A stretch of DNA of 64,000 nt from Mesorhizobium comanense (GCF_005503535.1 NZ_SCNN01000013.1:1-64000); one strand, 5' to 3'. Shown: positions 34,686 through 44,011, counted from the stretch's first letter. Notes: a model not told the origin generated them from the letters alone. Numbers and translations are program-made.

Positions 34686-35717
34686 ATGGCCCTGGCACGG
34701 GCGCGGCGCGCCGACAGGCGCATCGACTATTGGCCGGGCTTCGTCGACGCGCTGTCGACACTGCTGCTTGCCATCATGTTCCTGCTCACCGTCTTCGTGC
34801 TGGCGCAGTTCCTGCTCGGCCGCGAAATCTCGGGCAAGGACCAGGTTCTTTCGCGCCTCAACTCGCAGATTAACGAACTGACGCAGCTTCTGGCGCTGGA
34901 GCGCTCGAACACCCAGGACAAGGACGATTCGCTCGCCAATCTGCAGGCGTCGCTTTCGGCGGCGGAAGCCGAGAAGAGCCGGCTCGAACAATTGCTGGCG
35001 CAAGGCGCCGGCGCCGGCGACGCCGCCAACCAGCGAGCCACGGAACTGGGCGGCGAACTCGACAACCAGCGCCAGATCAGCCAGCAGGCGCTGAGCCAGG
35101 TCGAGATCCTCAACCAGCAGATCGCGGCGCTGCGCAAGCAGATCGGCGCGCTCGAGGACGCGCTCAACGTTTCGGAAACGCGCGATCGCGATTCCAACAC
35201 CAAGATCGCCGATCTCGGCCGCCGTCTGAACGTCGCGCTGGCGCAGCGCGTGCAGGAACTGAACCGCTACCGCTCCGACTTCTTCGGACGTTTGCGCGAA
35301 ATCCTCGCCGACCGCGAGAACATCCGCATCGTCGGCGACCGCTTCGTCTTCCAGTCGGAAGTGTTGTTCCCGACCGGTTCCGAGGTCATCAACGATGCCG
35401 GCAAGGTCGAGATGAAGAAGCTCGCCGACGCCATCATCGAGTTGCAGAAGGAAATCCCCCCCGAGATCAACTGGGTGTTGCGCGTCGACGGCCACACCGA
35501 CAACAAGCCGCTCTCCGGCACCGGCCGCTATCGCGACAATTGGGAGTTGTCGACGGCCCGCTCCACCTCGGTGGTCAAGTTCCTGATCGAGAACGGCGTA
35601 CCGGCAAACCGGCTGGTGGCCGCCGGCTTCGGCGAGTTCCAGCCGCTCGATCCCGCCGATACCGACGAGGCGCGCAACAAGAACCGCCGTATTGAACTGA
35701 AGCTCACCGAACGTTGA
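34686..35717 (+). CDS. MotB/OmpA-like peptidoglycan-binding partner with long coiled coil
   Basis: A 343-residue protein. The N-terminal helix DYWPGFVDALSTLLLAIMFLLTVFVLAQFLLG carries the aspartate expected in MotB-type channels. A long coiled coil (about 50-200, Gln/Leu/Glu-rich) spans the periplasm, and a C-terminal OmpA domain (VDGHTDNKPLSGTGRYRDNWELSTARS... NRRIELKL) would bind peptidoglycan. With the preceding gene it should form a proton-driven stator-like complex; what it drives is unknown. Confidence 0.85.
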   Translation: MALARARRADRRIDYWPGFVDALSTLLLAIMFLLTVFVLAQFLLGREISGKDQVLSRLNSQINELTQLLALERSNTQDKDDSLANLQASLSAAEAEKSRLEQLLAQGAGAGDAANQRATELGGELDNQRQISQQALSQVEILNQQIAALRKQIGALEDALNVSETRDRDSNTKIADLGRRLNVALAQRVQELNRYRSDFFGRLREILADRENIRIVGDRFVFQSEVLFPTGSEVINDAGKVEMKKLADAIIELQKEIPPEINWVLRVDGHTDNKPLSGTGRYRDNWELSTARSTSVVKFLIENGVPANRLVAAGFGEFQPLDPADTDEARNKNRRIELKLTER

Positions 35718-35966
35718 ATTCTGATCACGCGATCTCACGCGAAATTGTTCGTCGGCTCAACTCTAGGGCGTGGGAGACCGGCGGCAAGGCCTGAAAAGAT
35801 TATCTTTTTTTAATTACACTTCCCGCCGAGGCGCTCCTAGCTTGCCGTGCAGGGCCGAGAACCGCCGGCGATGCCTCCCATCGCGACGCGACGGAACTGG
35901 ACGACCCTGACGACCGGAGGGCGAGGCGGCCAAGCCGCTCTCCTTCCAAGCAGGAGGAAGCGCCCC
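35718..35966. other. Intergenic region, 249 bases
   Basis: I see no convincing gene. It contains an AT-rich island around 35,797-35,820 (GATTATCTTTTTTTAATTACACTT) that probably holds the promoter of the next gene, and a ribosome site CAGGAGGAAG near 35,950. Confidence 0.45.
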
Positions 35967-36395
35967 ATGCGCTCATCAGCATCTCTCAGGACTGCAACGC
36001 TTGCCGCAATTCTCATCGCCGTCCCGCTGGCCGGCGCTTATGCCGCGGGCCATCATCACAAGGGCTCTCTCGACGCGTCCGATCCGACCGACCTGACCGG
36101 CCCCCGTGTCGAGGCTCTCTTCCAGCAGGTCCAGGGCCTCCGTCAGGGCATTGTCGACGCAAGGCAGGCCAACAACATCACACCGGCCGTGGCCGAGCGC
36201 CTCGAGATGAGCACCGCACGCATCGGCCAGGCCGCCCAGAAGATCGCGGCTGAGGATCACGGCAGAATCCCGGCCGCCCAGTATCACGACCTGCTGCGCA
36301 ACCTCGACAATGTCGACCAGCAGCTGAGGGTCGACACAGGCAGCGGCTTCCTGATGGGCGACGGCGCCGACGGCGGAAACTATCCCAACGGCTGA
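35967..36395 (+). CDS. Small secreted protein of unknown function
   Basis: A 142-residue exported protein with a signal peptide ending AYAAG (about residue 28), a His-rich start of the mature part (GHHHKG), a helical middle (VEALFQQVQGLRQGIVDARQANNITPAVAERLEMSTARIGQAAQKIA) and a Gly/Asp-rich end. The ATG at 35,967 follows AGGAGGAAGCGCCCC; the frame from 35,847 is extended by unlikely sequence. I do not recognise a family. Confidence 0.65.
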   Translation: MRSSASLRTATLAAILIAVPLAGAYAAGHHHKGSLDASDPTDLTGPRVEALFQQVQGLRQGIVDARQANNITPAVAERLEMSTARIGQAAQKIAAEDHGRIPAAQYHDLLRNLDNVDQQLRVDTGSGFLMGDGADGGNYPNG

Positions 36396-36505
36396 GACCG
36401 CCCTGGATTACCTCTGAGGAAGGGACCACCTGGCGCCTTCGGGACCCCAATCCCGCGGGCGTCCTTTTTCCGCACCGGCCCAGCTTGCCTACCAGCCCGA
36501 CTTGC

Positions 36506-36859
36506 CTACCAACCAAGCCAGACCGCGATCAGGGCCAATACCGCCGGCACTGTCTGGATGAACAGTATCTTGCGCCCGACCGTAGCCGCCCCATAGAGGC
36601 CGGCAATAGCCACGCAAGCCAGGAAGAAGACCTTGATCTGGAAGCCGCCGGCGCCGAGGTAAAGCCCCCAGAGAAGGCCGGCGGCGAGGAATCCGTTGTA
36701 GAGGCCCTGGTTGGCGGCAAGGACCTTCGAGGCGCTGGCGAATTCCGGTGTCAGCCGGAACGTCCTGTGCCCGCGCGGCGTGTCCCAGAGCACCATCTCG
36801 AGATAGACGATATAGACGTGGATCAAGGCCACCAGCCCGACCAGGATGTTGCCGATCAT
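36506..36859 (-). CDS. DUF1304 membrane protein
   Basis: A 117-residue inner-membrane protein with four predicted helices. LVALIHVYIVYLEMVLWDTPRG near the start and NQGLYNGFLAAGLLWGLY are the DUF1304 signature. No function is known. The start is the ATG at 36,859. Confidence 0.85.
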   Translation of the reverse strand: MIGNILVGLVALIHVYIVYLEMVLWDTPRGHRTFRLTPEFASASKVLAANQGLYNGFLAAGLLWGLYLGAGGFQIKVFFLACVAIAGLYGAATVGRKILFIQTVPAVLALIAVWLGW

Positions 36860-37000
36860 TCGCGCCCCCTTGATGCGTCGCCGACAGCATTCCATGCCCA
36901 GCCTTGCCTGTGCAAGGCGTATCTGCCGCGCGGCGGCTGAGGGTTGCCAACGCTTTTTCGTTGGTGTCTTTTCGCGCCGTCCTCAATCACGGAAGCCGCC

Positions 37001-38485
37001 ATGTCCTTTCAGAAACTCGACGATCTCGGCCATAAACTCGAAGCGCTCGAGCATGCGCTGGCCATTCTGGGCGCGGACGAAGCGACCCATATGGCCGTCG
37101 GCGGCGGCGAGAAGCGCGCGGAGGCGATGGCATCTCTGGCCGGCATGTATCATACCAGGGCGACGGCGCCGGAGATCGCCGACTGGATAGCCGCCGCCGA
37201 GGGCGAGGCGCTCGACGACGAGCAGCGTGCGGCCGTCGCCGAACTGCGGCGGCAATACACCAACCTGACCTGCCTGCCGGTCGAGTTCGTCGAACGCCAG
37301 ACCACGGCGCGCATGCGCTGCGAGCAATTGTGGCGCGACCTGCGCGCCAAGAACGACTGGGCCGGCTTCCAGCCGGCGCTCGAGGGCGTTGTGGCGCTGG
37401 TGCGGGAAGAGGCTTCCCTGCGCGCCGATGTGCTGGGCCTCGCCCCCTATGACGCGCTGATGGAACAGTACGACCCCGGCAACCGCGTCGCCGACATCAC
37501 ACCCGTCTTCGCCGACCTGAAGGCCTTTCTGAAGGGATTCGTACCCGAAGCCCTCGCAATACAGGAAGCACGGCTGCGCAAGCATCCGCTGAAGCCGCTG
37601 TCGGGAAGCTATGCGATCGACCGCCAGCGCGAACTCGGCCTCGCCATGATGGCCGCGGTCGGTTTCGACCTGACGCATGGCTCGCTGTCGGTGTCGCATC
37701 ATCCCTTCTGCGGCGGCGTGCCCAGCGACGTGCGCATCACCACCCGCTACAAGACCTCGGACTTCCTGTCGGCGCTGATGGGCGTGCTGCACGAAACCGG
37801 CCATGCGCTGTATGAGCAGAACCTGCCGAAGGCGTGGGCGCACTGGCCACTCGGCAAGGCGCGCGGCATGGCCGTCCATGAGAGCCAGAGCCTGTTCGTC
37901 GAAAAGCAGCTTGGCCGCAATCCTGCCTTCTGGCGCTGGGCGTTGCCGGTGGTGGAGAAGCATCTCGGCGAGGCCTGGTCGCTCGACGACATCCTGCCGC
38001 ATGTGCATCGTGTCGAACGCGGCCTGATCCGTGTCGACGCCGATGAGGTGACCTATCCGCTGCATGTCATCTTGCGCTACGAGCTGGAGCAGGAACTCGT
38101 TTCAGGCCGCTTTGAGGTCGCCGACCTGCCGGAAGCCTGGGACGCCAAGATGCGCGACTATCTCGGCCTCTCGACGGCCGACAATCCGGCCGACGGACCG
38201 ATGCAGGACGTGCATTGGCCGGGCGCCGCCTTCGGCTATTTCCCGTCCTACACGCTGGGCGCGATGATGGCGGCGCAGCAATGGGCCGCCCTGACTCGCG
38301 AGCACCCTTCCGCTGACGCCGATCTGGCGAAAGGGAATTTCGAGGCGATCAATGGCTGGCGCCGCGACAGGATATGGTCGCAGGGGTCGCGCTGGTCGAC
38401 GCCGGACCTGCTCGAACGCGCCACCGGCGAAAAGCTCAACGCCAGCTATTTCGTCAATCACCTGAAGCAGCGCTACGGCGGATGA
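37001..38485 (+). CDS. M32-family metallocarboxypeptidase
   Basis: A 494-residue zinc carboxypeptidase of the thermostable CPTaq type. The zinc motif HETGH is at 264-268 (VLHETGHALYEQ), followed by the family motifs HESQSLFVEKQLGR and ADEVTYPLHVILRYELE. Broad-specificity C-terminal peptide trimming in the cytosol is the known activity. The start ATG 37,001 gives MSFQKLDDLGHKLEAL. Confidence 0.93.
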   Translation: MSFQKLDDLGHKLEALEHALAILGADEATHMAVGGGEKRAEAMASLAGMYHTRATAPEIADWIAAAEGEALDDEQRAAVAELRRQYTNLTCLPVEFVERQTTARMRCEQLWRDLRAKNDWAGFQPALEGVVALVREEASLRADVLGLAPYDALMEQYDPGNRVADITPVFADLKAFLKGFVPEALAIQEARLRKHPLKPLSGSYAIDRQRELGLAMMAAVGFDLTHGSLSVSHHPFCGGVPSDVRITTRYKTSDFLSALMGVLHETGHALYEQNLPKAWAHWPLGKARGMAVHESQSLFVEKQLGRNPAFWRWALPVVEKHLGEAWSLDDILPHVHRVERGLIRVDADEVTYPLHVILRYELEQELVSGRFEVADLPEAWDAKMRDYLGLSTADNPADGPMQDVHWPGAAFGYFPSYTLGAMMAAQQWAALTREHPSADADLAKGNFEAINGWRRDRIWSQGSRWSTPDLLERATGEKLNASYFVNHLKQRYGG

Positions 38486-38644
38486 GGCCGGCCACCGTGC
38501 CATCGCGACCCCATTGACCGGCGAAGGCGGCAAGGCGTCGCCGCCGGCGGCGATCTTGCGGGATCGGCTGCACTTTTCTATCACTGGTGGCATCCGGCGT
38601 TGCTTGCAGGACGTGCGGGTCATTGTGGGTTGGGGTGCTTTGCG

Positions 38645-40381
38645 GTGACATCTTCTGCGACCACGCGGCTTTTCGTCTTGATAGCCATTGCCTTTTTCAG
38701 CGCGCCGGCCATGGCCGATGCCGAAATCCACAAGGGCGGCGCGGGGGCCTGGATTGACCGGATCGACCTGCCCAAGGCGGATCCGCGTTTCGACGGCCAG
38801 ATCAAGGGCGGCATCTCCAATCTCGTGTCGGAATATCAGATCCGGCAGCGGCCCGGCGGCATCGAGGCATTCGACCATTATGCCTACAGGATCGTCGACC
38901 GCACCGGGCTCGAGCGCGGCGCCGCCATAAATTTCGAATTCGACCCGGCAACGTCGCAAGTCACGATGAACTGGCTGAACATCATTCGCGACGGCGTCGT
39001 CATCGACCGGCTATCCGGGGCCACCTTCGACGTGTTCCGGCGCGAGAAGGACGCCGAGAAAGGCCTCTTCGACGGCTGGCTGACCGCTTATGTCAATGTC
39101 GACGATGTGCGCGTCGGCGACATCATCGACTATGGCAAGACCACGGTCAGGACGCCGATCGTCGGCGCCGACCTGTTTTTCCACTCGGTCGCCGTCGCCT
39201 GGGGAGAGCCGATCGCACTGATCCGCGAAAAGGTGACATGGCCAGCGGAGCAGCCCTTGAATATCCGTCAGGTCCGCACCGGCATCGAACCCGATATCAA
39301 AACCGTAGGCACGTCCAAAATCTACACCTGGGAAAGCATCAACCCGGTCCCGGTCAAACCCGAGGAGAACCTGCCGGCGGATTTCCTGACCTATCCGACA
39401 GTGCAGATCTCCTCGACGAGCAAATGGCAGGACGTCGTCGATGCGATGCTGCCCTACTACAAGCTCGACCAGGAATTGCCGGCCGCGTTCGCCGCCAAGC
39501 TCGATGATATCGCCGCCAGATACGCCAAGCCGGAAGACCGGATGATCGAGGCGATGCGGCTGGTGCAAGACACCATCCGCTATGTAAGCCTGTCGATGGG
39601 CCGTGGCTCCTACATTCCACGCAGCCCCGCCACGGTGATTGCCAGCGGCTTCGGCGACTGCAAGGACAAGGCGCTGCTTCTCGCCTCAAGCCTGCGCCGG
39701 CTCGGCGTCCAGGCTGATCCGGCCCTGACCGATCTCGACGATGGCCTGGCGCTTGGCGACATGCTGCCGACCATCCGAGCCTTCGACCACGTGATCGTCA
39801 AGGCGACGATCCAGAGCCGGACCTACTGGATCGACGGGACCAACTACCTGCAGGGCGGTCGCGCGGACAATCTCGTGCCGCCCGACTACGGCTTTGCCTT
39901 GCCGATCGTTGCCGGCGGCGCGCGGATGGAACGGATCGAACGCAAGGAGCTTTTCCAGCCGACCACTTTCGTCAGCGAGGCCTTCGACTTCCCGAAACTC
40001 AAGGGCGAAGCGCTCAAGCTGACGGTCAGCACCACCTATCGCGACGCCGATGCCGACAGCATGCGCTACCGGCTGGTGTCGCAATCGGCAACCAAGCTCG
40101 GCGACGACTATCTCGACTACTACAACCGCCAGTATCCCGGGATGACCAGCCTGGCGCCGCTATCGACCAATGACGATCGCGACCGCAACGTCGTCACGAC
40201 CGTGGAATCCTACGCGCTGCCGGCCGACGATCTCGAAGCCGATGATCTCATCAAGAACTTCCCGCTGAAGGCCGATGTCGGCATCAGCAACTTGCCGGAG
40301 CCCGACATGGTCGGCAGGACCGGGCCGATCTGGCTCGGCACCCCTGTCTTCAAGCGCCATCAATGCATCGTCAGGATCTGA
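38645..40381 (+). CDS. DUF3857/transglutaminase-like exported protein, C-terminus lost by frameshift
   Basis: About 578 residues from a GTG at 38,645 (signal peptide ends AMADA). The DUF3857 N-terminal domain (IRQRPGGIEAFDHYAYRIVD) is followed by a transglutaminase-like core. The Cys is in SGFGDCKDKALLLASSLRRLG, and the later His and Asp are in AFDHVIVKA and YWIDGTN. The frame stops soon after GTPVFKRHQ; the expected C-terminal domain continues in another frame (next entry). The protein is probably periplasmic with an unknown substrate. Confidence 0.8.
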   Translation: MTSSATTRLFVLIAIAFFSAPAMADAEIHKGGAGAWIDRIDLPKADPRFDGQIKGGISNLVSEYQIRQRPGGIEAFDHYAYRIVDRTGLERGAAINFEFDPATSQVTMNWLNIIRDGVVIDRLSGATFDVFRREKDAEKGLFDGWLTAYVNVDDVRVGDIIDYGKTTVRTPIVGADLFFHSVAVAWGEPIALIREKVTWPAEQPLNIRQVRTGIEPDIKTVGTSKIYTWESINPVPVKPEENLPADFLTYPTVQISSTSKWQDVVDAMLPYYKLDQELPAAFAAKLDDIAARYAKPEDRMIEAMRLVQDTIRYVSLSMGRGSYIPRSPATVIASGFGDCKDKALLLASSLRRLGVQADPALTDLDDGLALGDMLPTIRAFDHVIVKATIQSRTYWIDGTNYLQGGRADNLVPPDYGFALPIVAGGARMERIERKELFQPTTFVSEAFDFPKLKGEALKLTVSTTYRDADADSMRYRLVSQSATKLGDDYLDYYNRQYPGMTSLAPLSTNDDRDRNVVTTVESYALPADDLEADDLIKNFPLKADVGISNLPEPDMVGRTGPIWLGTPVFKRHQCIVRI

Positions 40382-40614
40382 AGGCCGAATTCACAGGTCC
40401 GGAGAAATCCGACGACGTGATCACGCCCTATGTCGCCTTCAAGGCACGCTGGTCGAGCACACCAACCGAATTCCAGGTCGACTGGTATCTCAAGACGATC
40501 GGTGACCGGGTCCCGGCCAAGGACATCGGCTCCTACCTCAGGTCGCGGCGCAAGATGAGCGACAATTCTTCGTGGAGCTACAATTTCGGCTATGCCGAAA
40601 CCGAGGCGAACTGA
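40363..40614 (+). pseudogene. Detached C-terminal domain of the DUF3857 protein
   Basis: This frame, shifted relative to the preceding gene by the loss of one base, reads QDLKAEFTGPEKSDDV...SSTPTEFQVDWYLKTIGDRVPAKDIGSYL and ends GYAETEAN. That looks like the natural continuation after PVFKRHQ. A single-base deletion near 40,365-40,378, or a sequencing error, explains it. No slippery heptamer is visible, so programmed frameshifting is unlikely. Confidence 0.65.
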
Positions 40615-40618
40615 CCAC

Positions 40619-40727
40619 TAGAGCGGTTCAGCGTTTCACGGAATCGCCGAACAGCTCTAAACCTTTGTTTTTACGCAATTCCGGACGGAAAACCGCTACG
40701 CACTTTTCCTGGAATTGCTCTAGGGCA
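40619..40727. repeat. Dispersed rhizobial-type repeat with two hairpins
   Basis: It starts TAGAGCGGTTCAGCGTTTCA and ends GGAATTGCTCTA. Internal inverted parts are AGAGC...GCTCT and CAATTCC...GGAATTG. I recall this arrangement as a common intergenic repeat in Mesorhizobium-type genomes. It fills the gap between the frameshifted gene and the ABC exporter, which converge here. Confidence 0.65.
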
Positions 40728-40733
40728 AAAGCC

Positions 40734-42533
40734 TTATTCGGCTGCGCCTTTGAAGGCGCTGGCGCCGGTCTCGAACTGCAGCTTGGCCAGCCGCGCATAG
40801 ATTCCGCCCCTGGCGACCAGGCTCTGATGCGTGCCTTCCTCGACGATACGGCCGCCGTCCATGACCAGGATCCTGTCGGCCTTCAGCACCGTCGCCAGCC
40901 GGTGAGCTATGACGATGGTCGTGCGGCCCCGCATCAGCCGCTCCAGCGCCATCTGCACCAGCGTCTCGCTCTCGGCGTCGAGCGCCGAGGTCGCCTCGTC
41001 GAGCAGCAGGATGGGCGCGTCGCGCAGGATCGCGCGCGCGATCGCCACGCGTTGGCGCTGGCCGCCCGACAAGGTCACGCCGCGCTCGCCGACCTGGCTG
41101 TCATAGCCGTTTTCGAGCTTGAGGATGAATTCGTCGGCCAGAGCGTCCTTCGCCGCCGCCTCGATCTCGGCATTGCCTGCGCCCGGCCGGCCAAAGCCGA
41201 TATTGTCGCGCGCGCTCGCCGCGAAGATGGTGACGTCCTGCGGGACGATGGCGATCCGTTCGCGCACCGAAACCGGATCGGCTTCGCGCACATCGACCCC
41301 ATCGATCAGGATCTTGCCGGTTTCGGGATCGTAGAAGCGCAGGATCAGCGAAAACACCGTGCTTTTGCCCGCGCCCGAAGGACCGACGATCGCCACCGTC
41401 TCGCCCGGCCTGACCTGAAAGCTCAGACCATGGACGGCGGCCCGGTCGGGCCTTGCCGGATAGGAGAACGAGACGTCGTCGAACACGATGCCGCCCCTGG
41501 CGACCGCAGGAAGCGGTTTCGGAATGGCCGGCGCTTGGATCGCGGGCTTCTCGGCCAGGATCTCGGTCAGCCGCTCGGCCGCGCCTGCCGCCTGGGCGAG
41601 TTCGCCCCAGACTTCCGACAGCGCGCCCAGCGCCCCGGCGGCGAACACCGAATAGAGCAGGAACTGGCCGAGCGTTCCGGGCGACAAAGTGCCCTCGAGC
41701 ACGTCGCGCGAGCCGAACCACAGCACCGCGACGACGGACGAAAAGATGGTGAAGATGGCAAAGAACGTCAGGAAGGAACGCGCGAAGATCGAGGCGCGCG
41801 CCGCCGCGAAGGCGGCTTCGACCGCGCCGGAAAAACGCCCGGTGACCAAGCCTTCATTGGTGAAGGCCTGCAGCGTGCGCACCGCGCCGATCTGCTCGCT
41901 GGCATAGGCCGTTGCTTCGGCCAGCGTATCCTGCGCCTGCCGCGACTTGCGCCGCACCGAACGGCCGAACGCGACCAGCGGCAGCACGATGATCGGGATG
42001 GCCGCGATGACCAGGCCGGAGAGTTTCGGACTGGTCACGACCATCATCGCCACGGCGCCTAGACCGAGGATGACATTGCGCAGCGCCACCGACGCGGTGG
42101 CCCCGACCGCGGATTTGACCTGCGTGGTGTCGGCGGCGAGCCGCGACACGATCTCTCCCGACTGGGCGGTGTCGAAGAAGGCGGGCGACAAGGTCGTTAC
42201 ATGGGCGAAGACATCGCGCCTGATGTCGGCGACGACACGCTCGCCGAGCGTGATGACGAAGTAGTAGCGGCCGGCCGAGGCTGCCGCCAACAGTGCCGCC
42301 ATCGCCACCAGCGCGGCGAAATATTCGGCGATGAAGGTGGAGCCCGATGGCGTGAAGCCATGATCGATCATGCGTCGCACCGCCAGCGGCAGCGCCAGCG
42401 TCGTGGCCGCGGCGATGGCCAGCGAAACGATGGCGCCGGCCACCAATGTGCGGTAGCGGCCTATATAGGGGAACAGGCGCCTGAGCGGCTTGAGCGAGCG
42501 GCGGCGCTCGTCTGCGCTGCTGGATTGCGCCAT
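40734..42533 (-). CDS. ABC exporter, MsbA/LmrA-like half-transporter
   Basis: A 599-residue fusion of an N-terminal six-helix exporter membrane domain (about 20-320) and a C-terminal ATPase domain. Walker A is GPSGAGKS, the signature is LSGGQRQR, and Walker B is ILLLDEATSALD, with the H-loop in IVIAHRL. It works as a homodimer or heterodimer; substrate (lipid or drug) is not predictable. It is divergent from rpmE across a 204-base gap. Confidence 0.93.
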   Translation of the reverse strand: MAQSSSADERRRSLKPLRRLFPYIGRYRTLVAGAIVSLAIAAATTLALPLAVRRMIDHGFTPSGSTFIAEYFAALVAMAALLAAASAGRYYFVITLGERVVADIRRDVFAHVTTLSPAFFDTAQSGEIVSRLAADTTQVKSAVGATASVALRNVILGLGAVAMMVVTSPKLSGLVIAAIPIIVLPLVAFGRSVRRKSRQAQDTLAEATAYASEQIGAVRTLQAFTNEGLVTGRFSGAVEAAFAAARASIFARSFLTFFAIFTIFSSVVAVLWFGSRDVLEGTLSPGTLGQFLLYSVFAAGALGALSEVWGELAQAAGAAERLTEILAEKPAIQAPAIPKPLPAVARGGIVFDDVSFSYPARPDRAAVHGLSFQVRPGETVAIVGPSGAGKSTVFSLILRFYDPETGKILIDGVDVREADPVSVRERIAIVPQDVTIFAASARDNIGFGRPGAGNAEIEAAAKDALADEFILKLENGYDSQVGERGVTLSGGQRQRVAIARAILRDAPILLLDEATSALDAESETLVQMALERLMRGRTTIVIAHRLATVLKADRILVMDGGRIVEEGTHQSLVARGGIYARLAKLQFETGASAFKGAAE

Positions 42534-42737
42534 GTCAGTGTTTCCTCTAGCCGTCCCGGCATCTGCGTCTCAATATGCGCCGCCGCGGCCTTGTGATTCA
42601 ATTTCGGCTGATGTATAGGCACGCCGACCGTTTTAGAAGCCGTGGCTCCTCAATAGCTGCGGCTTCGAGTTTTAAAAAGAGGCGCATCGACGCAGGCTCA
42701 CGCCCGTCCGCCGCGCTGGCAAGCCAGGAACACGACC

Positions 42738-42959
42738 ATGAAGAGCGCCATTCATCCCGACTACCACACCATCAAGGTCGTCATGACCGACGGCACCGAA
42801 TACACGACTCGTTCGACCTGGGGCAAGGAAGGCGATACGATGAACCTCGATATCGACCCGACCACCCATCCGGCCTGGACCGGCGGCCAGCAGACCCTGC
42901 TCGACCGCGGCGGCCGTCTGTCGAAGTTCAAGAAGCGCTTCGAAGGTTTCGGCCTCTAA
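42738..42959 (+). CDS. rpmE: 50S ribosomal protein L31
   Basis: A 73-residue L31. MKSAIHPDYHTIKVVMTDGTEY and HPAWTGGQQTLLDRGGRLSKFKKRFEGF are characteristic. It lacks the zinc-binding CxxC pairs, so it is a zinc-independent type. A strong terminator follows. Confidence 0.96.
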   Translation: MKSAIHPDYHTIKVVMTDGTEYTTRSTWGKEGDTMNLDIDPTTHPAWTGGQQTLLDRGGRLSKFKKRFEGFGL

Positions 42960-42983
42960 TCCGACCCGTCTTCGCGTACCAAG

Positions 42984-43009
42984 AACCCGCCCTCGTGGCG
43001 GGTTTTTTG
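42984..43009 (+). terminator. rpmE terminator
   Basis: Perfect 8-bp stem AACCCGCC/GGCGGGTT (42,984-42,991 with 42,997-43,004) followed by T4-6, 25 bases past the stop. Confidence 0.92.
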
Positions 43010-43020
43010 TTGACCAGTTG

Positions 43021-43232
43021 CTCCCTTCTCCCCGTCCCTATACGGGGAGAAGGTGCCGGCAGGCGGATGAGGGGCGGCGCCAGCGTCCACAACTGGTTGA
43101 TTATCGGGACGGACGAGAGAGATCTCGGTGACATTCGCGGCAAGGCGGCCACCAAAATATCACAGGCCGCGCCGCCCCTCACCTGCCTGCCGGCATCCTC
43201 TCCCCGTATAGTGACGGGGAGAGGGGACGCTC
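43021..43232. repeat. Composite inverted-repeat element, copy B (reversed arms)
   Basis: Left arm about 43,021-43,085 (TTCTCCCCGTCCCTATACGG, then GCCGGCAGGCGGATGAGGGG). Right arm about 43,169-43,232 (GCCGCCCCTCACCTGCC... CCCCGTATAGTGACGGGG). The hairpin ends are outermost, the reverse of copies A and C. The centre of about 80 bases is unlike theirs. It lies between convergent genes (rpmE and TetR). Confidence 0.75.
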
Positions 43233-43285
43233 CCGCTGACGGTTTCGCAAATAGCAGGCGCTGCTTTAGAAGCCGCGGCCCAGCC

Positions 43286-43963
43286 CTACTCGTCCAGCAA
43301 TTCCCTGAGCGCCATCCGCTTGTAGGCGGCGACCAGCCTGTCGCCCTCCTCCCTATCGACCGAGATCGCCAGGCGCATCACGGCCTCGCCCATCTGCCAG
43401 ACGAGAAACGCCGTGGTGTCGAGGGCCACCGGATCGGCGCCGGGGCGCAGCCTTTTGAGGACCGCGATCAGAAATTCGGCATTCGCGCGGCTGTCGGCGA
43501 GTTCGAGTTGACGCAGCGCCTTGTCGGCCTGCGTGCCCGACCAGATGTCACGCATCACCGGCTCGGCCAGGAACAGCCGGTAGTAGATATCGACCAGCTC
43601 TGAAAACGCATCGCGAAGGCCCTCGGCGTCGCCGACATCGGCGAGAGTGGCGGAGATGCAGGCCTGGCTCTCGGCGGTATAGCGCTCCGCCAGGGCCCAG
43701 ACGATCGCCCGCTTGTCCGGAAAGAACTGATAGAGCGAACCGATCGAAACCCCCGCGCGCTCCGCGACTTCCCCCATGCGCATCGCATCGCTGCCCTGCT
43801 CGGCGATCAGCGCCGAGGCGGCGGCCAGCATGCGTTCCACCCGCTCCCGGCTGCGTTGCTGGCTCGGCGCCCGGCGCGGCGAGGCAATCTGCTCCTGGGG
43901 GGAAACGGATGCTTGGGTGTCGTCCACGGCCGGCTCCAGTCTCTGACAAATTGCTTGACTCAC
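43286..43963 (-). CDS. TetR-family transcriptional regulator
   Basis: A 225-residue regulator with a GTG start. The N-terminal helix-turn-helix reads RMGEVAERAGVSIGSLYQFFPDKRAIVWALAERY. The C-terminal ligand domain is diverged. It is divergent from the NmrA-like gene, with a near-palindrome in the gap, so it likely represses that gene and itself. Confidence 0.88.
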   Translation of the reverse strand: MSQAICQRLEPAVDDTQASVSPQEQIASPRRAPSQQRSRERVERMLAAASALIAEQGSDAMRMGEVAERAGVSIGSLYQFFPDKRAIVWALAERYTAESQACISATLADVGDAEGLRDAFSELVDIYYRLFLAEPVMRDIWSGTQADKALRQLELADSRANAEFLIAVLKRLRPGADPVALDTTAFLVWQMGEAVMRLAISVDREEGDRLVAAYKRMALRELLDE

Positions 43964-43992
43964 AAAATACGAGGATTTATCACGTTTTGCAA

Positions 43993-44011
43993 ATGTGAGG
44001 ATTACTCATAT
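43993..44011. promoter_or_regulatory. Candidate TetR operator
   Basis: ATGTGAG-GATTA-CTCATAT, six of seven arm bases paired, 19-37 bases before the ATG at 44,030. A related CTCACAAAATACGAG lies in the rest of the gap. Confidence 0.45.

Noticed and set aside
33659..35717. Zorya-type defence system (ZorAB)
   Set aside because: No ZorC, ZorD or ZorE neighbour is present, and the long coiled coil is on the MotB-like partner rather than the MotA-like one. The flanks are housekeeping or unrelated genes.
40340..40400. Programmed -1 ribosomal frameshift in the DUF3857 gene
   Set aside because: No X-XXY-YYZ heptamer or downstream pseudoknot is visible near the frame junction; a simple base deletion or sequencing error is more likely.
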